Source: an uncultured Myxococcales bacterium
GTDB lineage: Bacteria > Myxococcota > Myxococcia > Myxococcales > Myxococcaceae
Reading direction: 5' to 3'
NCBI GenBank assembly: GCA_937980205.1
Contig: CALJKW010000076.1
Span: forward strand, 186,001 to 250,000
Length of the DNA: 64,000 nt
The position numbers were made by a program, and so were the translations under genes. Shown in pieces: positions 8,936 to 16,992 of this stretch; position 1 is the stretch's first letter; every line of letters starts with the position of its first letter. Below the pieces are notes generated by a model. It did no database searches. It was not told where the DNA came from and saw nothing but the letters and a program-made list of their open reading frames with translations.

Positions 8936-9798
8936 GACCCGAAGAACACCTCGCGAATGAGCTGAAGGGGAGTCCCCGACTTCTCGTTGATCATCACCAG
9001 CAGCCGCTCGGGCGGCATGTCCTCGCGCATCTTGCGCAGGCCGTCGGCGCCGAGCGGCACGGTGCCCCAGTGGCAGTGCGCGAAGAGCCGATCGTCGCGG
9101 TACATGTCGCACGCGTCTTTGAGCAGGTCGTCGCAGAACGCGCCGTGCAGCAGGTACTCGGAGAACGTGCGCAGGCGCGTGATGGGCACGCGCCAGTCGG
9201 TGCCGTGCAGGCCTTCGATGTGGTTCTGCATCGCGCGCAGCACGTGCCGCCAGAAGTAGACGACGAGGCTCACGTACGAGCGATCGGGCGAGTCGCGGTG
9301 CGGAGTGCCGAGCAGCTTCTCGGCGGCGCGGTGCCAGGCGGCGTTGTCTTTGGTGATGAACTGCGGCCCGGTCTCGCGGAACAGCAGGAGCTTCCCGTCG
9401 CGGAAGTGCGAGGCGAGCGGGTCGAACGGCTGCACGAAGAAGCAGCCCGAGTCGATGCACGCGAACGCGTCGGCGTCGATGGCGGCGCAGGCGTTGAGCT
9501 TCACGAGCTGCTGCACGATCCACCCGCGCACCGGCAGCGAGCGCAGTGAGAGCCACCACTTCGGGGCCTGCTTCAGCTGGCGCATCCAGGGTGGCAGCAC
9601 GTCTTCCTGCAGGACGACGTGGGTGCGCGAGCTGTTCAACGGCTGAAACAGCTTCTCGTCCCGGCGGGCGACGAGCACGTAGTGGTGGTAGTGGCGCGGC
9701 ACGTAGCGCTCCATGCTCTCGACCAGCAGCCTGCAGCGCTCGAAGTCTTTGAAGTAGCTCGGCGTGATGAAGGCGAGCCGCGGGGAGGTAGGAGACAT
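8932..9798 (-). CDS. DUF6492-like protein, probable glycosyltransferase-fold enzyme
   Basis: 288 residues from the ATG at 9798, preferred over an upstream in-frame ATG (9873) because it directly precedes the conserved opening RLAFITPSYFKDFERC. Features resembling DUF6492/GT-A-like proteins are LVARRDEKLF, then VQQLVKLNACAAIDADAFAC with the likely metal- or nucleotide-sugar-binding acidic pair, and the aromatic tail HCHWGTVPL. No signal peptide is present, so it is cytoplasmic. It is the first gene of the polysaccharide operon and overlaps the GH44 gene by 4 bases (ATGA). The likely job is to add a sugar to the growing unit; donor and acceptor cannot be read from the sequence. Confidence 0.7.
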   Translation of the reverse strand: MSPTSPRLAFITPSYFKDFERCRLLVESMERYVPRHYHHYVLVARRDEKLFQPLNSSRTHVVLQEDVLPPWMRQLKQAPKWWLSLRSLPVRGWIVQQLVKLNACAAIDADAFACIDSGCFFVQPFDPLASHFRDGKLLLFRETGPQFITKDNAAWHRAAEKLLGTPHRDSPDRSYVSLVVYFWRHVLRAMQNHIEGLHGTDWRVPITRLRTFSEYLLHGAFCDDLLKDACDMYRDDRLFAHCHWGTVPLGADGLRKMREDMPPERLLVMINEKSGTPLQLIREVFFGS

Positions 9799-9845
9799 CG
9801 AGGGATGCAATCTGCGGCCCGGGTGGCGCCGTGGCAAGGATCGGT

Positions 9846-9949
9846 TTGCTACGTTGCGGCAACGCGATGACATCGTCGCGTCACCGCAACGGCGCTACTG
9901 GCCGCCGGTCCGGGGTGTGGCTGTAACGCGCTGTTCCCCGCCTCGGGCG
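9846..9949 (+). pseudogene. Decayed 5' end of a gene like the lipoprotein gene at 15042
   Basis: The stretch from 9850 matches the leader and start of the lipoprotein gene at 15042: TACG-TGCGGCAAC-CGATGAC is shared with two mismatches (9850-9871 against 15025-15046), and further in GGTCCGGG and CTGTAAC recur at the same relative places. In the present copy the frame after the ATG (9867) has lost 2 bases and stops after 19 codons. A shifted frame still reads ALLAAGPGCGCNALFPASG, comparable with LLLVLGPGCSCNLLP of the intact gene, so a lipoprotein signal is recognisable. The copy is cut off where the large repeat lipoprotein ends. This looks like a truncated duplicate, not a working gene. Confidence 0.5.
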
Positions 9950-12900
9950 CTACTGCTGCAGGCAGTAGACCTTCAGGTCCGTCTGGCTACAGCTGAAGGT
10001 CGGGCTCTGCGCGAAGGCCCGGGAGACGATCGCCGCTTCGGCGAGGCCCGCCGAGCCCGTGGCGCCGGCACCGCTGCTCCAGTTGCTGCACGTGCTCGTC
10101 GCAGTGCCGGCGGTCTGCGGGTTCGCGGCGCCCGTCCACACCAGCGTGTTCGCGATCATCATGGTGCCCTGGGCGGTGCGGTTCAGGCCGGTGTTCCACT
10201 GGGCGCTGCCGAGGACGCCCATCGCGGTGGCCGCGAGCGGCACGTCGTCGACGCGGGCCCAGGTGGCGCCGTTGACGTTGAAGCGCGAGGCCGCGGTCGC
10301 TCCGTTGGTCGCGAGCAGCGCCCTGAAGGTGCCGGCGAGGCCCGCCGCGGTCGCTTCGGTCTGACAGAGGTTGTCGGCTGCCGTGAGGCCGGTGCTGGGG
10401 TTGAAGTTGCCCGAGCTGACGAATGCGCGCCGCACGTTCGCCAGCGGCGGAGGAACCGCGGCGCCCTGGCGATTGACGCCGAGGCAATAGATGCGCGCCG
10501 GCGACATGCAGTTGAACGTGCTCGCCTGGGTCCACTGGCTGTTGCTCAGCCGCGTGCTGCCGACCGCGACGTTTCCGCTGTTCGACGTCCACCCGCTGCA
10601 GGTGAGGCCCGAGGCCTCGGTGCCGTTGCCGTTGGTGCCGGTGAAGGGGTTGGCGTCGCCGATGTCGTTGCCGAACACGTCGCGGTCGGGCAGCCAGAGC
10701 ACCCGCCCGGCCAGGAGGTCGGCCTGGCTCGCGAACACCGGCTGGCCGTCGGGGCGGATCCACCCCGACGCCGCGTTGAGGCGGATGCTGGCGTTGTTGC
10801 CCGGCGACGAGAGCCAGGCGCGGTAGGTGCCGGGCAGGTTCGCCGCCATCGCGGTCATCTGGCAGATGTTGTCCGCGCCGGTGAGGCCGCCGAAGTTGCC
10901 GCCGCCCTGCGCGGCGGTGACGAACATGTAGTTCGGCGCCTGCATGAAGGTGGCGGTGACGGTGGTCGACGCGTTGACGGTCACGGTGCAGGGAGCGACT
11001 CCGCTGCAGCCGCCGCCGCTCCAGCCGGCGAAGACGTCTGGCGCGACGGGGTTGGCGGTGAGCGTCACCATGGTGCCGGCGTTGACGACCTCGATGCAGT
11101 CGCCGCCGCAGTTGATGCCCGCCGGCATCGAGGTGACCGTGCCGACGCCGACGCCCGAGAGCATCACCTGCAGCGTGATGGTGTTGAACGTCGCGGTGAC
11201 GTTGCGCGCCTGCGTCATCGAGACGCTGCACGGACCGGTGCCGCTGCAGTCCCCGGTCCAACCGGCGAAGGTCGAGTTGGCGCTCGGCGTGGCGGTGAGC
11301 GCGACCATGGTGTTGACGGCGTAGCTCTCGGTGCAGTCGGCGCCGCACGTGATTCCGGCGGGGTTGGACGTCACGGTCCCGGTGCCGACGCCGGCGCGCG
11401 TGACGGTGAGCGGGTGCGTGATGACGTCGAAGGTCGCGGTGACGGTCGTCGCGGCGGTGAGCGTGACGACGCAGCTGCCGGTGCCGGTGCAGCCGCCGCC
11501 GCTCCAGCCGACGAACGTCGAGCCCACGTTCGCGTTCGCGAAGAGCGTCACCATCGTGCCGTGCGTATAGGTCTCGTTGCAGTCCGCGCCGCAGTTGATG
11601 CCGATGGGGTTCGAGCTGACGGTGCCGAAGCCGGTGCCGGCCTTCACCACCGAGAGGTTGCGGGGCGCGAGGCTGAAGGTCGCGACCACCACCGCGTCGG
11701 CGGTCATGTTCACGTCGCAGGTGCCGGTGCCCGAGCAGCCGCCCCCGCTCCAGCCGGAGAAGACGGAGTTCGGCCCAGCGGCCGCGGTGAGCGTCACCAC
11801 GGTTCCATTGTCGAAGCCCTCGACGCAGTCGGCGCCGCAGTTGATGCCGGCGGGCGCCGAGGTGACGGTGCCGGTGCCGGCCCCCTGGGTGGCGACGTTG
11901 AGCGTGCGCACGACGAGCCCGAACACGGCGCTCACGTTCCTCGCCGCTGTCATCGTGACGGTGCACTGCCCCGTGCCGGTGCAGTCACCCGCCCAGCCGA
12001 CGAACGTCGAGCCCGGCGCAGGGGTGGCGGTCAGCGTCATCGTCGTGCCGTGGTTCAAGTTTTCAGAGCAGTCCCCGGGGCAGTTGATGCCCAGCGGCGA
12101 CGAGCTGACGGTGCCGGAGCCGGCGCCGCCGACCGACGTGGTGAGCGTGTAGCTGTTCAGCGTGAAGGTGGCGGTGACGGTGGTTGCGGCCGTGAGCGTG
12201 ACGACGCACATGCCGGTGCCGCTGCAGCCGCCGCCGCTCCAGCCGGCGAACGTCGAGCTGGCGGCTGCCGCCGCGGTGAGCGTGACCGTCGTGCCGTGGT
12301 TGTACAGCTCGCTGCAGTCGGCGCCGCAGTTGATGCCCGCGGGGCTCGACGTCACGGTGCCGGTGCCGGTGCCGGCCCGCACCGTCGTGAGGGTGTAGCG
12401 GTTGAGGTTGAACGTCGCGGTCACGCTGCGCGCCGCGGTCATCGACACCGTGCAGGCGCCCGTTCCGGTGCAGGCGCCCGTCCAGCCGGCGAAGGTCGTG
12501 TTGGCGCCGGGCGTCGCGGTGAGCGTTACCGACGTGCCGTGGTCGTAGTTTTCGGTGCAGTCCGCGCCGCAGTCGATGCCTGCCGGGCTCGAGGTGACCA
12601 GGCCCGTGCTGTTCCCCGCGGTCGCGACGGTGAGGGTGCGCTGCACGAGGCCGAAGGTCGCCGTCACCGTCGTCGCCTGGGTGAGCGTCGTGGTGCAGGC
12701 GCCGGTGCCGCTGCAGCCGCCTCCGCTCCAACCCGCGAAGGTGGAGTTCGCGCCAGCTGTTGCGGTCAGCGTCACCATCGTGCCGTAGCCGTAGGTGGCT
12801 GAGCAGGTCGCGCCACAGCTGATGCCCGCGGGAGAGGAGGTGACGGTGCCGGTGCCGGTGCCCGCGCGGGTGACCGTGAGCTGCAGCTGGTTCAGCGTGA

Positions 12901-14212
12901 AGGCGGCCGAGACCGTCACCGCGGCGTTCGCGGTGACGACGCAGGTTCCGGTGCCGCTGCAGCCGCCTCCGGTCCACCCGGTGAAGGTGGAGCCCATGCT
13001 CGCCGCGGCGGTGAGCGTGACCAGGGTGCCGTAGTCGAAGCTCGCGGAGCAGGTCGCGCCGCAGTTGATGCCCGCCGGCGAAGAGGTCACGGTGCCGGCG
13101 CCGGTGCCGGTCCTCGTGACGGTGACGGGGTGGGTGTCGAGCGTGAACTGCGCCGAGACGCTGGTCGCGCCCATGATCGTCGTGGTGCAGGCGCCGGTGC
13201 CGCTGCAGCCGCCGCCGCTCCAGCCGGTGAAGGTCGAGCCGGTCGCGGCGCTCGCGGTGAGCGTCACCATCGTGCCGAAGTCGAACATCGACGAGCACGT
13301 GGCGCCGCAGCTGATGCCCGCCGGCGTCGAGCTCACGGTGCCGTCGCCGTTGCCGGTCTTCTGCACGGTGAGGATGTACGGCTGAAGGGAGAACGTCGCG
13401 GTGACCGTCGTCGCCGCGTTCACAGTGACGACACAGGTGCCGGTGCCGCTGCAGCCGCCGCTCCAGCCCACGAAGCTGGAGCCGGTCGCGGCCGTCGCGG
13501 TGAGCGTGACCATCGTGCCCGCCGCGAAGTCGCTGGTGCAGGTGCCGGGACAGTTGATGCCCGAAGGAGTCGAGCCGATGGTGCCCGCCCCAGTGCCGGA
13601 CTGGAGCACCGTGAGCGCGAAGGTGTTCGTGCCGCCTCCGGCGCCGCCCGCGGAGCCGCCTGCCGTGCCGCCACCCGCGGAGCCGCCTGCCGCGCCGCCA
13701 CCCGCGGAGCCACCGGCCGTGCCGCCGCCCGCGGAGCCACCGGCCGTGCCGCCACCCGCGGAGCCGCCTGCCGTGCCGCCGCCCGCGGAGCCGCCCGCCG
13801 TGCCGCCACCCGCGGAGCCGCCCGCCGTGCCGCCGCCCGCGGAGCCGCCCGCCGTGCCGCCGCCCGCGGAGCCGCCCGCGGAGCCGCCGCCCGCGGAGCC
13901 GCCTGCCGTGCCGCCACCCGCGGAGCCGCCCGCGGAGCCGCCTGCCGTGCCGCCGCCCGCGGAGCCGCCCGCCGAGCCGCCAGCGCTGCCACCGGCGTCG
14001 CCGCCCGCGCCGCCTGCGTCACCGCCTCCGTTTCCGCCAGCGGTGGCGCCGCCACCGGAGCCGCCCGCGCCGCCCGTTCCTCCTGAGCCGCCGGCGGTCG
14101 CTCCTCCGCCGTCGCCGCCGCCGGTCATTCCGCCGTCGGGGCTCGAGGGGTCACCGCAGTTCACCGCAACGACACCGAACACGACGACCGCCAACAGCCG
14201 GGGACTCATCAT
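9950..14212 (-). CDS. Giant lipoprotein with 11 InlB-type repeats and two DUF1554-like domains
   Basis: 1420 residues. A signal peptide ends in a lipobox at VVAVNC (Cys 19). Residues ~25-195 are a low-complexity GGGTAGGSA linker. Residues ~196-1092 hold eleven tandem repeats of about 80 residues, each with GTGTVTSSPAGINCGADC, then FAGWSGGGCSGTG-C and TVTATF; these match divergent InlB B-type beta repeats, each with four conserved Cys that could form two disulfides. The last ~330 residues are two copies of a DUF1554-like domain (GGLTGADNICQ, AWLSS, SNSQWT, IYCLG), a presumed lectin-like module of secreted proteins. The whole looks like a long surface stalk ending in two binding heads. Ligand unknown. 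The start could be either of two adjacent Met codons. Confidence 0.85.
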   Translation of the reverse strand: MMSPRLLAVVVFGVVAVNCGDPSSPDGGMTGGGDGGGATAGGSGGTGGAGGSGGGATAGGNGGGDAGGAGGDAGGSAGGSAGGSAGGGTAGGSAGGSAGGGTAGGSAGGGSAGGSAGGGTAGGSAGGGTAGGSAGGGTAGGSAGGGTAGGSAGGGTAGGSAGGGTAGGSAGGGAAGGSAGGGTAGGSAGGAGGGTNTFALTVLQSGTGAGTIGSTPSGINCPGTCTSDFAAGTMVTLTATAATGSSFVGWSGGCSGTGTCVVTVNAATTVTATFSLQPYILTVQKTGNGDGTVSSTPAGISCGATCSSMFDFGTMVTLTASAATGSTFTGWSGGGCSGTGACTTTIMGATSVSAQFTLDTHPVTVTRTGTGAGTVTSSPAGINCGATCSASFDYGTLVTLTAAASMGSTFTGWTGGGCSGTGTCVVTANAAVTVSAAFTLNQLQLTVTRAGTGTGTVTSSPAGISCGATCSATYGYGTMVTLTATAGANSTFAGWSGGGCSGTGACTTTLTQATTVTATFGLVQRTLTVATAGNSTGLVTSSPAGIDCGADCTENYDHGTSVTLTATPGANTTFAGWTGACTGTGACTVSMTAARSVTATFNLNRYTLTTVRAGTGTGTVTSSPAGINCGADCSELYNHGTTVTLTAAAAASSTFAGWSGGGCSGTGMCVVTLTAATTVTATFTLNSYTLTTSVGGAGSGTVSSSPLGINCPGDCSENLNHGTTMTLTATPAPGSTFVGWAGDCTGTGQCTVTMTAARNVSAVFGLVVRTLNVATQGAGTGTVTSAPAGINCGADCVEGFDNGTVVTLTAAAGPNSVFSGWSGGGCSGTGTCDVNMTADAVVVATFSLAPRNLSVVKAGTGFGTVSSNPIGINCGADCNETYTHGTMVTLFANANVGSTFVGWSGGGCTGTGSCVVTLTAATTVTATFDVITHPLTVTRAGVGTGTVTSNPAGITCGADCTESYAVNTMVALTATPSANSTFAGWTGDCSGTGPCSVSMTQARNVTATFNTITLQVMLSGVGVGTVTSMPAGINCGGDCIEVVNAGTMVTLTANPVAPDVFAGWSGGGCSGVAPCTVTVNASTTVTATFMQAPNYMFVTAAQGGGNFGGLTGADNICQMTAMAANLPGTYRAWLSSPGNNASIRLNAASGWIRPDGQPVFASQADLLAGRVLWLPDRDVFGNDIGDANPFTGTNGNGTEASGLTCSGWTSNSGNVAVGSTRLSNSQWTQASTFNCMSPARIYCLGVNRQGAAVPPPLANVRRAFVSSGNFNPSTGLTAADNLCQTEATAAGLAGTFRALLATNGATAASRFNVNGATWARVDDVPLAATAMGVLGSAQWNTGLNRTAQGTMMIANTLVWTGAANPQTAGTATSTCSNWSSGAGATGSAGLAEAAIVSRAFAQSPTFSCSQTDLKVYCLQQ
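13640..14110 (-). repeat. Tandem repeat coding for the Gly/Ala/Thr/Ser linker
   Basis: Short units of about 24-36 bases (plus-strand look: CCGCCCGCGGAGCCG with CCTGCCGTG or CCCGCCGTG) recur many times. They encode GGGTAGGSA units in the large lipoprotein. Such DNA can lose or gain units by slippage, so linker length may vary between strains. It is not a CRISPR array: there are no unique spacers. Confidence 0.8.
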
Positions 14213-14329
14213 GGGGGACGCGCATCGTAACCAACGCCGTTCATGTTCCGAACGCCGTTCTGTCTGTAGGAATTGTCATTCGAATGTGCGCGCGCGTGGC
14301 GAGTCGGCGCATGGGGTAGAAGCGTACAG

Positions 14330-15007
14330 ATGACCTACCGCTCTGCGGTGTGTGGCCTCGCGACGTTGTTGATGGCGTGCCCCAGCGGCGTCGACCCCAT
14401 GGACGGAGGAACAGGTGGGGGAGGCACAGCGGCGGGAGGCGGCGCTGGAGGTTTCGCCGGAGGAGCAGCCGGCGGTTCCGCGGGCGGCGGTGGAGGGAGC
14501 GGAGGCAGTGGAGGAAGTGGTGGATCGGGCGGCAGCCGCTTCGACGGAGGCGGCACGCTCATCGGCCCCTTGAGCTATCCGGTTCAGAGCGCCATCGCGT
14601 ACCGCGAGCGGCTCTCTGACGGAGGAGCGAACCCGCTCTTCGTGCAGGTGGGCCTCGGCGATCAGCCGTTGGCGACCTCGTGCACGACGCCGCCGACGCC
14701 GACGCGGCTGTTCATCCTCACGGTGATCAGCGGCGACGGCGGCGCGCTCGTGCCCGGCACGTACCCCGCGACGAGCGAGAACCTCCCCGGAACCCTCGCG
14801 CGCGTCACCTACGGCACGACTCCGAACGACGCGGGCACTCCGACCGCGCGAGATCTTCACATCGCGGTCAGCGGCCTCGTGACCCTCAGCGCGATCGACG
14901 CGGAGCGGGCCGTGGGTACGTTCGACGTCATGATGACCCTCGAGGACGGCGGCAGCAGCGTCGGCGCCGGAGGCTCGTTCTCCGCGCCGACCGAGCTGTG
15001 TCCGTAG
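14330..15007 (+). CDS. Lipoprotein of unknown function with Gly-rich linker
   Basis: 225 residues. The ATG at 14330 is preferred to an in-frame TTG at 14273 because it gives a normal signal peptide with lipobox LLMAC. The mature N-terminus is Gly-rich (about residues 25-65); the remaining ~150 residues form a compact domain with alternating strand pattern (SAIAYRERLSDGGANPLFVQ, then TRLFILTVISGDGG, TARDLHIAVSGLVTLS, VGTFDVMMTLEDGG), which looks like a beta sandwich. I do not recognise the family. It is divergent from the giant repeat lipoprotein (117 bases between starts) and just upstream of another lipoprotein gene in the same direction (34-base gap), with which it is probably co-transcribed. 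Confidence 0.75.
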   Translation: MTYRSAVCGLATLLMACPSGVDPMDGGTGGGGTAAGGGAGGFAGGAAGGSAGGGGGSGGSGGSGGSGGSRFDGGGTLIGPLSYPVQSAIAYRERLSDGGANPLFVQVGLGDQPLATSCTTPPTPTRLFILTVISGDGGALVPGTYPATSENLPGTLARVTYGTTPNDAGTPTARDLHIAVSGLVTLSAIDAERAVGTFDVMMTLEDGGSSVGAGGSFSAPTELCP

Positions 15008-15041
15008 CGCAGCGATCGCTCTGTTACGCTGCGGCAACACG

Positions 15042-16988
15042 ATGACCATGCGCCCCGTCATCGCGACCCTGCTGCTCGTCCTGGGTCCGGGTTGCTCCTG
15101 TAACCTTCTGCCCGATCCGAAGACGAGCGCTGCGTCGGCGCCCGAGACCGCCGACGTCGCGCTCGGCGCTTCGCACGACCTGGTCGTCGTCGGCTGCTCG
15201 CAGAAGCTCACCATCACCGACCTGGTGCTCGGCGTCGGGGCCACCGCGCTGTTCGTCGCGGTCGGGCGCGTCGACGCCGTCTTCTATCTGCCGGGCGCCG
15301 TCATCTCGAACCCGAAGTGCAAGGACACGCAGTACGCGGTGAGCGGCGCCGTGCTCGAGGGCGACGCGTTCGAGCTCGAGCCGACCCAGAACGACAAGGT
15401 GTACAAGCTGCACACGCGCCGCGAGGGCGAGGCCACCTTCCGCGCGCAGGTGCAGGTCGGAGACGACACCCACGAGGTGAGCTCGACGTTCCGCGCGTGG
15501 AAGGCCGACCGCCTCGAGTTCGCTCCGCGGTGCCAGCTGCCACCCGCGGGCGTTCAGGTGATGCACGGCTGGGTCCCCGCGGGGAAATCGGTGTCGTTCA
15601 CGCACCAGCTCTTTCGCGGCACGACCGCGCTGCGCGGCTACGGCTTCCTCGGCCTGAACCCGCAGCCGCGCATGATGCTGAGCGAGGACGGCACCCGTGC
15701 GACCTTCACCGCCGAGCGGGGGCCGTTCACCGTCACGTCCGACGTGGACCCGGCGTTCATGCTGCAGCTCACCGCGTATGACGCGACCGACTACGACGGC
15801 ATCGCGCTCGAGCGCTTCGGCAACGACGCCGTGTTCGTGGGCGGAATCGTCTCGCTGCGCCGGCGCGCGACCATTCAGGGAAACGCGCCGTGCGTCGACG
15901 GCTTCCCGACGCAGCTCACCGTCGAGACGCCGACCGTGTGCAGGCAGCGCGAAGGGCAGGCGTACTTCCAGAACTCCCAGTACCCGATCGAGCTCGACGC
16001 GCTCATGCCCGGCACCTGTCGCGTGTCGCTCGCGCTGCCCGGCTCGACGCTCACGCCGGCGGTGGTGCAGCTCGAGGTGTACCGCGGCGTCGAGCAGGTG
16101 GCGGAGCTGCCCACGGCCGCGCAGCACGTCACCATCAACCTGCTCGATGCGTGGCCCGCGAGCGCGGACGACGTGCACTACGTCGGCTGGAAGGACGAGA
16201 TCAGCGGGCGGCTCGAGAGCGTGACGCTGCGGCGCACGAACGGCGCGTGGAGCGCGCTCGAGGTGAAGAACCCGCCGCGCATGTACCTCGCCGTCGACGG
16301 CGACCCCGCCAGCGGCACCGCCCTCGCGGTCGGCGCCCGGGTTGGCGGCGCCGCCTGGAACGGCACGACGTGGACGCCGTTCGACGCCGGGCTCGGCGAG
16401 GTGCGCTTCGAGGCGGTCTGGGTCGGCGGGCCGAGCGAGGCCTGGGCTGCCGGAGAAGACGGTCTGCTCGCGCGCTTCGACGGCGCGGCCTGGTCGCGCG
16501 TCGACGGCGGCGCGCGGTTCGATCTCACCGGCGTCTGGGGAGACCGCGACGGCGGCGTCTACGTCGTCGGCCAGCACTACGCGAAGAGGTGGGACGGAGC
16601 CCGCTTCGACGACTTCCTGCCCGAGGCGCTGACCGACGCCGGCTACGCGGTGCGCACCGTCGAGGGCACGCGCCCCGATGACCTGTGGGTCACCGGCACC
16701 TTCGGGACGTACCGGTGGAACGGCGCGAGCTGGACGCGCCACGTCGCCGACGGTGTGGTCACGAAGCTGCGGCCCGTCGGCGATGGGCACGCCTACGGCC
16801 TGCTCACGAAGAACCCCGGCTCGTCGCTGCCGACGTATTTCCTCGTCCGCTTCGGCGGCAACCGCACCGTGTACCTGCCGCTGCCCGAGGCCGGTCGCGC
16901 CATCAGCGGCTGGGGCGACGAGCTGCAGGTGCTGACGAAGACGAAGCTCCTGCGGTACCGCCACGATCCGGCGGACCTGTTCCCGTGA
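15042..16988 (+). CDS. Large lipoprotein with C-terminal beta-propeller-like repeats
   Basis: 648 residues. The signal peptide ends near GPGCSC, where either Cys could be lipidated. Residues ~45-350 are beta-rich without a family I recognise. From ~380 on there are repeated units with a W-N/D-G-x-x-W pattern (GGAAWNGTTWTPFDAG, ARFDGAAWSRVDGGA, KRWDGARFDDF, YRWNGASWTRHVADG), typical of secreted beta-propeller proteins. This suggests a surface binding protein, ligand unknown. A degraded copy of its 5' end lies at 9846-9949 on the other side of the giant lipoprotein gene. The gene stops 4 bases before the end of a convergent gene. Confidence 0.75.
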   Translation: MTMRPVIATLLLVLGPGCSCNLLPDPKTSAASAPETADVALGASHDLVVVGCSQKLTITDLVLGVGATALFVAVGRVDAVFYLPGAVISNPKCKDTQYAVSGAVLEGDAFELEPTQNDKVYKLHTRREGEATFRAQVQVGDDTHEVSSTFRAWKADRLEFAPRCQLPPAGVQVMHGWVPAGKSVSFTHQLFRGTTALRGYGFLGLNPQPRMMLSEDGTRATFTAERGPFTVTSDVDPAFMLQLTAYDATDYDGIALERFGNDAVFVGGIVSLRRRATIQGNAPCVDGFPTQLTVETPTVCRQREGQAYFQNSQYPIELDALMPGTCRVSLALPGSTLTPAVVQLEVYRGVEQVAELPTAAQHVTINLLDAWPASADDVHYVGWKDEISGRLESVTLRRTNGAWSALEVKNPPRMYLAVDGDPASGTALAVGARVGGAAWNGTTWTPFDAGLGEVRFEAVWVGGPSEAWAAGEDGLLARFDGAAWSRVDGGARFDLTGVWGDRDGGVYVVGQHYAKRWDGARFDDFLPEALTDAGYAVRTVEGTRPDDLWVTGTFGTYRWNGASWTRHVADGVVTKLRPVGDGHAYGLLTKNPGSSLPTYFLVRFGGNRTVYLPLPEAGRAISGWGDELQVLTKTKLLRYRHDPADLFP

Positions 16989-16992
16989 GAGC

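Noticed and set aside
6773..8965. Open frame of 730 codons opposite the GH44 gene
   Set aside because: Shadow frame; the minus-strand gene has both catalytic Glu and clear family sequence.
9764..12802. Long open frame (about 1000 codons) on the plus strand opposite the giant repeat lipoprotein
   Set aside because: It mirrors the repeats of the minus-strand gene, has Arg/Ala/Gly-rich composition and no conserved segments. High GC content keeps antisense frames open.
13640..14110. Regular short repeats that could look like a CRISPR array
   Set aside because: The units are direct codon repeats encoding a Gly-rich linker, with no unique spacers and no cas genes nearby.
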